Shown one piece after another: positions 32,788 to 41,229 of a DNA stretch of 63,286 bases. The DNA is taken from the NCBI RefSeq assembly GCF_001904725.1, contig NZ_MRCE01000038.1, positions 1 to 63,286 on the forward strand. The letters run 5' to 3'. The notes under the pieces were generated by a model. It ran no database searches and was not told the DNA's origin. It saw nothing but the letters and a program-made list of their open reading frames with translations. This DNA is from Phormidium ambiguum IAM M-71. Lineage in GTDB: Bacteria > Cyanobacteriota > Cyanobacteriia > Cyanobacteriales > Aerosakkonemataceae. The position numbers were made by a program, and so were the translations under genes. Every line of letters starts with the position of its first letter. The first letter of the stretch is position 1.

Positions 32788-34575
32788 TTACAAACCCCAG
32801 TCAACTTTTAAGGATTTAGGTGCAGTTTCCGAGTCGTCAAACCAAGCAACAAAACGTTTCAGGTCAGCTTTCGTGGTGAAACCGATGCAACCTGCCGTTC
32901 CAGGGGAATTAATTCGATTGGGATCAAGGTGGAAACCAAAACTGCCTCTTGGAGTATCAAACAGTGGCTCTATGGACACCCAGACTGGACCCAATCCTGG
33001 GCCAAAAGAGGCGTTGTAGTTTCCTGTACCCCCAGCCCAGTCTATTCGAGGCTTTACAGAATATTTACCTTGAGGGAGAGGTTGACAACATCCTGGCTGA
33101 TTGTCTGGGCTACCTTTTTCAAAGACTTGCTTACTTGGTATACCAGAGACAACATTGATTGACTCAATAGGGTTGAAATCACCATTATGAATTGACAGAA
33201 TCAACCACTTACAGCCATACTCATCAGTCTGATCTGTCCGAACCAGATGTAATAATCGCTCTTTAGCACCTAGACGATTGGTATAACGTTTGGCTACCCA
33301 ACCCTTAATTGGAGAGCTAATACGCACCCAACCTGCTTGATTATCTTCGACGATCAACACAGAAGTTCCGTTATTCAACTTCCCAACTACAGGATGAGTT
33401 GTTCCAGCACCAGAACGAACATTCAGGGGTGGCTCAGGGTCGTTGACTTCAGCTGTATAAAGTACGGTGTTTATTGAATTTATCGGATCTTGTAGATATT
33501 CTCTAACTCCATCACAAATTTTTTGTGCAATTTCTTTGTAGCCTCCATTCTTTAACCATTGGCAATCTTGATCGTTGCTGATGAAACAACTTTCAAAAAG
33601 GATGGTGGGTATTTTACAAGCATTGATACAGTTCCAAACCCGTTTGAGCCATGCTCGATCGCCATTAAAAGGAGGAATAGCTGATGTACATCCACGAGCA
33701 TGAAGAGGTAATTCTCGAAAGTGTTTGTCTAGAATTTGGATAAATTTGTTAGTTTCCGAGTCTTGCTTGCTGAAGAAAAGCCACCAACCTTTCGCTTGCG
33801 TTTTATCATTTGAATTATGATGCAAGCAGAGGCAAACATCAGCATCGATCGAATTAGCTCGTCCTTGAAATTCTCCTAGATCAACATTTTCTGATTTGTC
33901 TCTACAGATAATTACTTGATAGTTTTCATCCTGCTCTAGAATCCGCTTAATTTCTTCTGCTTCGCGCCAGTTATAATCTGCTTCTTCCACTCCCAAACGT
34001 GGATTGCAAGCACCCGGATCGTGTCCACCATGTCCCGGCACGATCGCTATTTTAAAGGTGCGAACAGCTTGACCAGGAGAATCTACTTCCTTTAACAGGC
34101 GATCGGCTTCAGGAACACATCGGTTCATGATGTAATCAGCGTAGCTTTCATTATGGGAATTCTCAAAATATGGACAGTAAATTGAGCCTACATAGTTGAT
34201 AAATGAACGAGCATCTTTCAGAACTTCTGGATCTCGTTCATAAACTTTCGGATAAGGAATCCATTGTCCATCTTTACGGAAAAAGAATTTTTGCCAAACT
34301 TTTATTCCGGTTTCATAGCTATCAAATTTGAAGAACCAATCCCAACCTGGATGGTCTGGATTATCCTTTTCACTATCGGTATAGTATTTAAATTTTTCGG
34401 CTCCAGGAATGGCAATGGATTCACGGTATTTCATGCCATTCATGTTTTTGTAGTAGCTTAAATCGGTTGTTCCTCTGCCACTTTCTATAATTGCTTGAGC
34501 AACAATTAATTGACGCTGCCAAGGAAACTCGAAATCAGCTTTGGCCACTGCTTTAATAAAATCTTGCCAACTCAT
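32788..34575 (-). CDS. Four-domain cell-wall hydrolase (glucosaminidase, amidase, SH3, YkuD-like)
   Basis: About 595 residues starting MSWQDFIKAVAK (Met 34575; another Met at 34590). Residues numbered from 34590: 25-160 resemble a glucosaminidase (LIVAQAIIESGRGTTDLSYY, E36); 180-370 is an amidase_3 domain (IVPGHGGHDPG with H187, CLCLHHNSN, ILFESCFISN with E333); 385-440 is an SH3b domain (PPLNVRSGAGTTHPVVGKL, GWVRISSP); 445-600 resembles an L,D-transpeptidase fold (GFHLDPNRI with H554, SPGTAGCIGF with C568). It has no signal peptide or membrane helix, so release needs lysis or a dedicated secretion/injection device. Endolysin or toxin-effector are the leading ideas. Confidence 0.82.
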   Translation of the reverse strand: MSWQDFIKAVAKADFEFPWQRQLIVAQAIIESGRGTTDLSYYKNMNGMKYRESIAIPGAEKFKYYTDSEKDNPDHPGWDWFFKFDSYETGIKVWQKFFFRKDGQWIPYPKVYERDPEVLKDARSFINYVGSIYCPYFENSHNESYADYIMNRCVPEADRLLKEVDSPGQAVRTFKIAIVPGHGGHDPGACNPRLGVEEADYNWREAEEIKRILEQDENYQVIICRDKSENVDLGEFQGRANSIDADVCLCLHHNSNDKTQAKGWWLFFSKQDSETNKFIQILDKHFRELPLHARGCTSAIPPFNGDRAWLKRVWNCINACKIPTILFESCFISNDQDCQWLKNGGYKEIAQKICDGVREYLQDPINSINTVLYTAEVNDPEPPLNVRSGAGTTHPVVGKLNNGTSVLIVEDNQAGWVRISSPIKGWVAKRYTNRLGAKERLLHLVRTDQTDEYGCKWLILSIHNGDFNPIESINVVSGIPSKQVFEKGSPDNQPGCCQPLPQGKYSVKPRIDWAGGTGNYNASFGPGLGPVWVSIEPLFDTPRGSFGFHLDPNRINSPGTAGCIGFTTKADLKRFVAWFDDSETAPKSLKVDWGL

Positions 34576-34590
34576 AATTAAACACTCCAA

Positions 34591-35078
34591 AAATGTTAGC
34601 TATTCTCTATAAGAAAAGCTAATTAACTTAATTATCTAAGGACACTTAACTGTTAGGAAATAATGGTTGTCTTGAGTGTTGACAGTAAAACTAAAAGCCT
34701 AATTTGCTCAAAGATTATCGTCAAAACTGGCTAATTAGTAAAAGCAATTAACTTTCGAGAAGCGCCTAAACAATATTCAGCATCCTGTCTTAATTAGCAA
34801 ATTAATTATTTACTGAAGTTGCTCTCCTGAATAATTTAGGTTGCTCTGCTTCTCAATACTCAAGCTTTTAATTAAATCAGGAAAACTTCCAAATAAAAAT
34901 TTTAGATAAAGTCTGATTTTACCGAACTTACAGTAACATTATTGAAGTAAAATAATTGATAATTAATTCGTTTTTCTCCACCTTGCGATCGCTTATACCC
35001 ACTCAGTAACGTTTAATTGCAAACAAGTTACACATAATTACATTGCTAGATAAAAATTAACTTAAAAAGTTAGGAAAA
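34591..35078. other. AT-rich intergenic stretch
   Basis: Between the divergent cell-wall hydrolase and the gene at 35079. No supportable gene or strong hairpin. It should hold both divergent promoters; none is clear. Confidence 0.4.
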
Positions 35079-35447
35079 TTGGCGCAGGAAAATGAAGCTA
35101 ATCTTAGCAGTCTTAGTCAGGAAAGTGTGATGAACAGATGGCATCACAGGTCTCTTAGAGAGTCATGGGACTCAGAAGTATACCGTCCGGTGTTAAAAAT
35201 TAGGTTGATATTAACGTTGCTTTCTTCTAGCCTGTTCTTTTTGATGATGATTACAACCAATGGCAAACCGCCTACATGGTTGTGGTTTTTATTCCTTGTT
35301 TTTGGCTCTAGTTTGGGAATCTGGCTGCAATGGAAGGAGCACCAAGCGAGGTGGAATGCGATCGATCGGGAAATTCATCGCGGCATCGCTAAAGGAACTG
35401 CTCACCAGAAAAAACGAGGCCGCACTTCCAGGAAATTTTTTACTTAA
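35079..35447 (+). CDS. Small two-helix membrane protein
   Basis: 122 residues from TTG 35079 (after TTAGGAAAA), or 105 from ATG 35130. Two membrane helices: LILTLLSSSLFFLMMI and WLWFLFLVFGSSLGIWL, then a basic C-terminal tail (HQKKRGRTSRKFF). No family recognised. It precedes the pilin-like gene by 50 bp on the same strand and may share its transcript. Confidence 0.5.
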   Translation: MAQENEANLSSLSQESVMNRWHHRSLRESWDSEVYRPVLKIRLILTLLSSSLFFLMMITTNGKPPTWLWFLFLVFGSSLGIWLQWKEHQARWNAIDREIHRGIAKGTAHQKKRGRTSRKFFT

Positions 35448-35496
35448 ATTTACTCTCGTTGGGTGTGGTGCGCTCGCTCAGTTCATCTCGGAAAGT

Positions 35497-36480
35497 ATGA
35501 TTAAATCGCTTAGTTACAAAGATATGAAAGGCTATTCACTGTTAGTTCTGAAGAGTTTTGTTATTTTGTTCCTGCTAATTTTGGCAGCAGCTTTTTTCGC
35601 TTTACCTAGTTTTTTGCCTAGTCATCCCAGGAACGTTAACAGAGGCAAACAAGCAGAAGGCAAGCAATACACTAGCTCAATCAACAAAGCACAACAAGCC
35701 TATTATGCAGAAAATGGAAAATTTGTCACAGAAAACTCTCCCGAAGGATGGGAAAGATTGGCAGTTGGCATTAAAACTCAAACCATAAATTATAAATACT
35801 CAATTTCAGCAATTGGTAAAGATGGAGTTAATACCTTTGCCGATGCCAGCCAAATAAATAAAGCTTTGAAAAGCTACACAGGAGTTGTTGGTTTGATATC
35901 AGATCCAACTAACCCTGGAGAGAAAATAGGGTGGGCAATAATATGTGAAACAAAAAATGCGGGAGATGTACCTCTGCCTGGTGAAGTAACTGCAACAAAA
36001 GTGAAATGCCCAGACAATTCTTATTTAATTTCGGAATTTGATTTCTTTGCCACCCCTAACTTAACCTCGTCAAACTCAAACTCAAACTCAAACCCCTCAG
36101 AGTTTGAACCGAACCCCCCAGACCTTAACTCGAACCCGTCCCCAGTACAAGGCACTCCTTGTTGGAGTAAATATAGTCCTGAACAGGCTAGACACCGATG
36201 GAGAGGGCGTGCTCCAGTAGGACACATTGAAATTGTAAATGATAGCGATCAATTGGTGAGAGTCATATTATTTCATCCTGATTCAAATGGAGGTTTGTTA
36301 GCTACTTGGGATATTAATCCGGGACGATCGACTGTTTTAGCTATCAATAATCAACGAATTACTATTGGGGCTGATTGGGGGATTCGAGTAGCTTCCTCCT
36401 GCATTATGCCTGTTGGAGATGCTGGTCAATACAGCCAAGGTAGATACAAAGTAATGAGCAGCTTTCTCTTTAATTATTAA
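35497..36480 (+). CDS. Type IV pilin-like protein with fused C-terminal domain
   Basis: 327 residues from ATG 35497. The N-terminal part resembles cyanobacterial PilA: one hydrophobic helix (VILFLLILAAAFFALPSFL), then KQAEGKQYTSSINKAQQAYY and ENGKF, NYKYSISAIG. The prepilin-peptidase site is atypical: KGYSLLVLKSF has no Glu at +5, so normal processing and assembly are doubtful. After a low-complexity Asn/Ser/Pro linker (about 190-225) comes a domain HIEIVNDSDQLVRVILFHPD with Trp and Cys residues, unknown to me, maybe an adhesive beta-sandwich. It is likely membrane-anchored and surface-exposed. Confidence 0.65.
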   Translation: MIKSLSYKDMKGYSLLVLKSFVILFLLILAAAFFALPSFLPSHPRNVNRGKQAEGKQYTSSINKAQQAYYAENGKFVTENSPEGWERLAVGIKTQTINYKYSISAIGKDGVNTFADASQINKALKSYTGVVGLISDPTNPGEKIGWAIICETKNAGDVPLPGEVTATKVKCPDNSYLISEFDFFATPNLTSSNSNSNSNPSEFEPNPPDLNSNPSPVQGTPCWSKYSPEQARHRWRGRAPVGHIEIVNDSDQLVRVILFHPDSNGGLLATWDINPGRSTVLAINNQRITIGADWGIRVASSCIMPVGDAGQYSQGRYKVMSSFLFNY

Positions 36481-36481
36481 G

Positions 36482-36604
36482 TTTGTAAACGGTTCTGGTA
36501 ATGCTCATCACTTGGTTAACAATACCAGCGAGGAAGTTGTTTACCTAGAAATAGGCGATCGCTATATTCCAATTATTTGGAACCTGTTGACAATGGGTAG
36601 GTGA
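36482..36604 (+). pseudogene. Cupin-domain fragment
   Basis: A 40-codon frame reads GSGNAHHLVNNTSEEVVYLE then IGDR, the metal-binding cupin motif with following strands as in small cupin proteins (xNAHHLxNxxxExxxYLExGDR). Both ends are lost; the tail after GDR is unrelated. Confidence 0.7.
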
Positions 36605-36615
36605 ACTGAAATCCA

Positions 36616-37065
36616 CTATGATTCAAAACAAGACAGGGCAGCTTGTAATTTGGGGAGAACTTCTTGATATTTCTTTAATCTTTTCCAATCTTTCTCTGTA
36701 GGTTCAGCAATCCGATTAATGTCCATATTATCCAGCATATCAGCGATTTTAACCCTGAGTGTTAAAGCATTACCCATAACTCGATTCAGATAAGTTTGAT
36801 AGTCTTCGCGTGGCTTTTTTGTAATCGCCTCAATTGCTTCTAATACTTCATCAGGAAAACCAGCATTTTCCAAATCTTTCAAGGTAAGTTCTGAGTCTTC
36901 TATACTATCGTGTAAGACTCCAACAATTTTTTCTGCCACAGTACTTAAACTATTCATCACCCTTAATGGATGACCGATATAAGGTGCGCCCGCTTTATCG
37001 ACTTGGTTAGCGTGGGCAGTTTGCGCCAGTGCGATCGCTTTATCTAATAACTTTGTTTCCATCAT
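36616..37065 (-). CDS. HD-domain protein, small alarmone hydrolase-like
   Basis: 149 residues. Metal-binding residues are visible: H32 (YIGHPLRVMNSL), H52-D53 (VGVLHDSIEDS) with E56-D57, and a distal D in KIADMLDNM. This is the SpoT/Mesh1 hydrolase pattern without synthetase or regulatory domains, so it probably hydrolyses (p)ppGpp or a related nucleotide. Single gene, with a repeat-rich gap upstream. Confidence 0.82.
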   Translation of the reverse strand: MMETKLLDKAIALAQTAHANQVDKAGAPYIGHPLRVMNSLSTVAEKIVGVLHDSIEDSELTLKDLENAGFPDEVLEAIEAITKKPREDYQTYLNRVMGNALTLRVKIADMLDNMDINRIAEPTEKDWKRLKKYQEVLPKLQAALSCFES

Positions 37066-37346
37066 TTCTGTACATTACCAAACTACAACGATTTTAGCTG
37101 ACAGTTATTCGTTGGAATGTTGAGAGTGCGATCGCCTTTGGCGCTGCGCTTCGCGCAATCGCGCAGCGATGCGTAGCATTATCGCTCTATTGATTTGTTT
37201 TTAATCATGAAAAGCTGGCAACAGAAATGAGTTTTATTGATTAGCACAGGCCGATTCGCAACCCAATAGCTTCGCTAACACATCAATCTAATCCAGTATT
37301 TTATTTGTCAGAATATAAGTAAAGTTAAACCAGTAAAGCTTGTAAG
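37066..37346. other. Intergenic stretch with a GC-rich repeat
   Basis: No gene. The GC-rich repeat at 37128-37185 is the only structured part seen. Confidence 0.5.
37128..37185. repeat. GC-rich palindromic interspersed repeat
   Basis: Begins with GCGATCGCCTTTGGCGCTGC, continues GCTTCGCGCAATCGCGCAGC and ends near GATGCGTAGC. Self-complementary GCGC/TGCGC segments and a HIP1 site are typical of cyanobacterial short interspersed repeats, similar in kind to the one at 26501-26531. Confidence 0.65.
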
Positions 37347-37643
37347 ATGCCCAAAATTTCTGAATGCGATGGCTGTCTTTACTATTCCCATCACTACCTC
37401 TTAGTCTGCTCGTTACATCCCGAAGGTGTAGAAGGTGGCTTCTGTCCAGATTACACCGCAGATCCAAAAGTAGCGGGTAAGCGGTTTCAGGATTTTCTCG
37501 GAATTGAATGGTCGGACGGGTCTGAATATGATGATTTAGAGTCACCTATTGATAATCCTTTCTCTTGGGAGCCGGAAGAGAATTGGGCACCGGAAGGCAC
37601 ACGCTTTGTTAATGGGGAATTAGTAATTGAGCGAAATCTCTAA
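37347..37643 (+). CDS. Cysteine-rich conserved protein, N-terminal half type
   Basis: 98 residues: ECDGCLYYSHHYLLVCSLHP, then FCPDYTADP, giving a C-x2-C-x11-C-Cys pattern that could bind metal, and an acidic tail ending TRFVNGELVIERNL. In longer cyanobacterial relatives, as I recall, this segment is followed by a YxGELxxQPRQRW domain with two CxxC motifs. That second half is absent here but a separate gene at 57641-57868 encodes just it. Function unknown. Confidence 0.6.
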   Translation: MPKISECDGCLYYSHHYLLVCSLHPEGVEGGFCPDYTADPKVAGKRFQDFLGIEWSDGSEYDDLESPIDNPFSWEPEENWAPEGTRFVNGELVIERNL

Positions 37644-37704
37644 TAGTTGGATATTTATTCCTTGATGATAAAATAGCCGTAAAAATTTTGCAGGAAAATC
37701 ATTT

Positions 37705-38553
37705 ATGGAACTTTCAGAAATTAAGCAGGGAGTAGAACCACCAATTGACGCTACTGCTTTAGTAGTGGACTTAAGAAATTTTACACCAAGTCTCAATGCT
37801 TCTCAAGAAGATTTGAATGGAGTGAACACTTTTTGCTATTTTTTATTTGATTTTTATCAAATAATTTTAAAATGTTGTTTATTAGCAATCCCCGCTCCAC
37901 TAAGGAATAATCCGCCGCTTCAAATTAATTCAACTGGAGACGGTGCTTTAATAGTTTACTATAATACTTGGAACTTTGCCTATGGTTTTTTAGCAGCAAT
38001 TCTACTTGATGCTTATTTGAGCAGTTTTTGTAGAGAGTTTAACCTGAAAAATAGCCAAAACAATTTACCAGAAGTTTCTTTTGGTATCGGAATTGAATCA
38101 GGAAAAGTTAGCCGAATATTTGCCCACAATTCGATAAATACAACCAGACCCGTGATTGACACTTTTATTGGCTATGCTATTAATATAGCTTCCCGTGCAG
38201 AATCAATTAGTAAAACATTATTTGCTGCCAATACAATTTTTTCAGATGCTACAGTTGAAAAAGTTAGTCAATCTCTGTTTCAAGAAAATTATCAAGACAA
38301 AAGAAACCAAGACGCAATCTGTAAGTCAGATGATGAGCGATTGATCATACATGAAAAAATGAATGAATTAAATCACAAGCTTTGTTTAGCATTTATTGGT
38401 AGGTACAATCTTCAGGGCGTTTCTCAGCCTATGCCCTTATATCGTTTGTCCCGTTATGCTCTTAAACCTGGCATGAAGCGATTTGATACTCTCATCAAAA
38501 AACTTGTACAGTCTGACTCACAACATTTTAAAGAGATAGTTAATTTTCTTTAG
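37705..38553 (+). CDS. Class III nucleotidyl cyclase catalytic-domain protein
   Basis: 282 residues, single-domain, soluble. Metal-binding D22 in TALVVDLRNFTP and D79 in NSTGDGALIVYY, and the transition-state N160/R164 in GYAINIASRAES, are in place, so it looks active. Class III cyclases make cAMP or cGMP; related single-domain enzymes make cCMP/cUMP in Pycsar defence. No membrane effector adjoins it, so I do not call Pycsar. Monocistronic with AT-rich leader. Product nucleotide not predictable. Confidence 0.82.
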   Translation: MELSEIKQGVEPPIDATALVVDLRNFTPSLNASQEDLNGVNTFCYFLFDFYQIILKCCLLAIPAPLRNNPPLQINSTGDGALIVYYNTWNFAYGFLAAILLDAYLSSFCREFNLKNSQNNLPEVSFGIGIESGKVSRIFAHNSINTTRPVIDTFIGYAINIASRAESISKTLFAANTIFSDATVEKVSQSLFQENYQDKRNQDAICKSDDERLIIHEKMNELNHKLCLAFIGRYNLQGVSQPMPLYRLSRYALKPGMKRFDTLIKKLVQSDSQHFKEIVNFL

Positions 38554-38704
38554 TTCACAGACGCTGGGATGACTTAATATTAGCTAACTTTGGTCATTCT
38601 AGCAGTAGCGATCGCAAATAAACCCTAGAAATAGAAGAGATCTAAAGAAACCTCGGCTCGATCGAATCGCCAATTCTTCAACATCTGGAGTTATGCTGTG
38701 GATG

Positions 38705-39376
38705 CTAATTTCTACCACCGAGTAAATTGTAATTGCAGCGTTCCTGTAGCGGACAATCACTACAGCGAGGTTTGAGTGCGGTACAGACCAACGCACCAAA
38801 ATCAAGCAGTGTCAGATTCCATCGGCTGACATCGGTTTGAGGTGCTACCAATTCGGCAGCTTTCCACAGCAGCTTGCACCGCGATTTGACCCGGTTGCCC
38901 TGCAAGCCAAAGAAGCGTTCTAGAATGCGTGCCACGTTGGTGTCGAGTACGGCGGCGGGTTGGTTGAAGGCATTGGCACAAATCGATCGTGCGGTGTACA
39001 GTCCCACACCGGGTAGTTTCAGCAGTTCGGCTTCTTGTTCGGGGATTTGACCTGAGTGTTTTTCGACAATAATTCGGACGGCTTCTTGCAAGCGGGTGGC
39101 TCGGAAGTGCAGTCCCAGAGGTTGCAGCAATTCGGCAATGTCTTCTAATGGTGCTTCAGCCAGACTCGGTAAAGTGGGATAGCGAGCGATGAATTTCTGA
39201 TAGATTACCTCTGCGGTTGCAGCCCCGGTTTTCTGTAGCAGGAATTCGGCTATAAAAATTGAGTAAGGATCGGTCGTTCGTCGCCAGGGGAAGTCGCGCA
39301 GGTTTTGGGAAGCCCAAACTAAAAGCCGATCGCTGAACCATTCGTTGTTCGCCAGTTGGTCAACTAGAATTATCAT
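38705..39376 (-). CDS. HhH-GPD DNA glycosylase, MutY/MIG-like
   Basis: About 223 residues. RDFPWRRTTDPYSIFIAEFL opens the six-helix barrel; LKLPGVGLYTARSI is the helix-hairpin-helix and AVLDTNVARIL holds the catalytic Asp. The iron-sulfur loop CTALKPRCSDCPLQERC has the exact C-x6-C-x2-C-x5-C spacing. MutY's C-terminal NUDIX-like domain is lacking; length and the LDFGALVC segment are more like the thymine-DNA glycosylase of Methanothermobacter (MIG). So it may repair T:G mispairs rather than A:8-oxoG. Start uncertain (39376 or 39412); it overlaps the GUN4 gene end. Confidence 0.8.
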   Translation of the reverse strand: MIILVDQLANNEWFSDRLLVWASQNLRDFPWRRTTDPYSIFIAEFLLQKTGAATAEVIYQKFIARYPTLPSLAEAPLEDIAELLQPLGLHFRATRLQEAVRIIVEKHSGQIPEQEAELLKLPGVGLYTARSICANAFNQPAAVLDTNVARILERFFGLQGNRVKSRCKLLWKAAELVAPQTDVSRWNLTLLDFGALVCTALKPRCSDCPLQERCNYNLLGGRN

Positions 39377-39869
39377 CTCTTGAACAGGAACAAATATCAC
39401 AATCAGCAGCACGTTCTAATAGCATTCTCCAACCTGCACAAGCAAAACGCGCTAGCCAATACATCCAAAAAGTTGTGGGAACCAACCAAGTAATCGGTAA
39501 ATGTCCAACCGGGGCATGATTCGTAAAATTAATTTGATTGTAGTCTATCCATTTTTTACCATTATACCAACCGACTCTTTGGGCTAATTTGGCATAATCT
39601 TTGTCAACTTCTTCATAAATTTTCTGAATCACGCTAAAGCCGAAACGTCCTTGGCTGTAATGAACCCAAAGTCGATCGATAGTCTTTAGTTCACTACAAG
39701 GAAATTTTTGCAGATCTTCTTGGGTCAGTAAACCATCTTTCCGTCGATCGGCTCGAGCAATAGATAACATTAGTCTTCTTGTTTCTCGATCGGCATCAAG
39801 CCAATTTTGGCTCCTCAGTAAATCGCGCAATTTTGTATAGTCAACACTTATTTCCGCTGATGATTCCAT
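39360..39869 (-). CDS. GUN4-domain protein
   Basis: 169 residues with a GUN4 domain at about 9-125: TKLRDLLRSQNWLDADRETR, KFPCSELKTIDRLWVHYSQG, RFGFSVIQKIYEEV and NHAPVGHLP. GUN4 binds tetrapyrroles and stimulates Mg-chelatase; in cyanobacteria GUN4 domains are also used in many unrelated proteins. A C-terminal extension has a hydrophobic run (LVPTTFWMYWLARFACAGW). It is shorter than most GUN4-fusion proteins. The stop overlaps the glycosylase start by about 17 nt, so the two may be co-translated. Confidence 0.85.
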   Translation of the reverse strand: MESSAEISVDYTKLRDLLRSQNWLDADRETRRLMLSIARADRRKDGLLTQEDLQKFPCSELKTIDRLWVHYSQGRFGFSVIQKIYEEVDKDYAKLAQRVGWYNGKKWIDYNQINFTNHAPVGHLPITWLVPTTFWMYWLARFACAGWRMLLERAADCDICSCSRDDNSS

Positions 39870-40109
39870 ATTCTTACTAACCGCTACATATAACCTTTTG
39901 ATTACAGCTTTTCCTGAAGATTTTCATGAGAAATTATGACAATTCCAACTAATGCAGTTATCTTTGTCTGCATTATTTCTCATATTAGAAATAAAATGCC
40001 CTTTTCTTTATTACAAAATCTCAAATAAATCTAGTATTTATCTGACTGAAGGTTATAGTTGATTTAGGTATAGATTAACATAAATTTTACTAAAAAAAGG
40101 ATATAAAAG

Positions 40110-40694
40110 ATGAAATTGACTGGTAAGCTTTTGGTCAGTTTATGTTTGGTTTTTTCCAGCCTAACAGTGACGTTGTTGATTTCTGGCAAAAAGCCAAGCG
40201 ATGCACAAGGAGTTAGTGGAAGGTTTATTGCTAACTCATTGTCTGGGAAGTGTATTGATGTTGCTGGCGCACCAGGGAGGACAAATGGTGCGCCTTTACA
40301 GCTTTGGGATTGTGAAATATCTGGGATCAATCCTGACAACGGTTCCGTTACTGATCAAAGATGGGTATTAACTAATGATGGTTTTATCAGAAATACATTA
40401 TCCGGGAAGTGCATTGATGTTTCAGGAGCACCGGGGAGAACAAATGGTGCGCCTTTAATACTTTGGGATTGCGAACGTTCCGGTCGTAATGCTGATAATG
40501 GTTCGATCACAGATCAAAGATGGATGTTAACTGGTGAGGGTTTGATCAGAAATACGCTATCAGGGAAATGTATTGATGTTGCTGGAGCGCCAGGGAGAAC
40601 AAATGGTGCGCGGTTACAACTTTGGGATTGTGAGCGATCGGGCCGTAATGCTGATAATGGTTCGATCACCGATCAAAAGTGGCAATGGGATTAG
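40110..40694 (+). CDS. Secreted ricin-B-type (beta-trefoil) lectin
   Basis: 194 residues with a signal peptide (LLVSLCLVFSSLTVTLLI) and three repeats of about 53 residues, each LSGKCIDVxGAPGRTNGAPL followed by QLWDCE and DQRW. This is the beta-trefoil lectin pattern (Q-x-W boxes, conserved Cys pair), binding sugars outside the cell. The repeats are nearly identical at DNA level, which indicates recent expansion. Stand-alone lectin, no enzyme domain. Confidence 0.88.
   Translation: MKLTGKLLVSLCLVFSSLTVTLLISGKKPSDAQGVSGRFIANSLSGKCIDVAGAPGRTNGAPLQLWDCEISGINPDNGSVTDQRWVLTNDGFIRNTLSGKCIDVSGAPGRTNGAPLILWDCERSGRNADNGSITDQRWMLTGEGLIRNTLSGKCIDVAGAPGRTNGARLQLWDCERSGRNADNGSITDQKWQWD
40228..40685 (+). 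repeat. Three in-frame tandem repeats of about 159 bp
   Basis: The segment TCTGGGAAGTGTATTGATGT near 40243 recurs with few changes at about 40402 and 40561. Each unit codes for one beta-trefoil lobe of the lectin. Confidence 0.8.
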
Positions 40695-40771
40695 ATATTC
40701 TCTATTTTGTAGATGCTAGCAAATCCAGCTAAGTTAACTTATAAAGAAACCAATCTTGTTAACTACACTCT

Positions 40772-40960
40772 ATGACGAAAGTTGACTCAGTTGTGGGCAT
40801 CCGCCAGTTTACCTTAGCCGTCTACTACACTGCATCTACCGAAGCGTGGCAGTTTCGCATTCTCAGCCCCGGTGGAGAAGTATTTGGACTCAATAAAATT
40901 TACTTCTCTCCACAAGCAGCATTCCAAGCTGGTCTGGAGTGGATTGGTGCTGGAAGTTAA
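40772..40960 (+). CDS. Small conserved-looking protein (62 aa)
   Basis: MTKVDSVVGIRQFTLAVYYT followed by an AWQFRILSPGGEVFGLN strand-turn-strand and an AAFQAGLEWIGAG helix. This beta-beta-alpha layout looks like a real folded domain. No family named. The ATG lacks a strong ribosome-binding site. Confidence 0.5.
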   Translation: MTKVDSVVGIRQFTLAVYYTASTEAWQFRILSPGGEVFGLNKIYFSPQAAFQAGLEWIGAGS

Positions 40961-41229
40961 CACGATAGCGTAGAATAGCTTTTTAATTAAAGGCTTACAG
41001 CAGAATAATCATAGACTTTGGCGTGATAGGCGATCGCTTCACTCATTGATAATTTGCGCCACCATTTCTCTACCAAAACCTGTTTCCTGCGTTAATAGAT
41101 CTGATTTTTCGGTAAATCCAGATCGGCTGCCGAGCGGATTCTTAAATTTTGCCAGTTTCTGATTTTGATAAAGATTATTTCCTCTCAACTGGGAATCCTA
41201 GAACTGGATAGGTAATTTTGGTTGATTTT
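40961..41229. other. Leader region related to that of the nuclease gene at 56852
   Basis: No gene. The segments GCGATCGCTTCACTCATTGA near 41029 and GGGAATCCTAGAACTGGATA near 41195 have close matches upstream of 56852, in the same order. The two leaders, like the two signal peptides, are therefore related. Confidence 0.55.

Noticed and set aside
37705-38553. Pycsar anti-phage system
   Set aside because: The cyclase alone is not enough; neighbouring genes are not membrane or NADase effectors.
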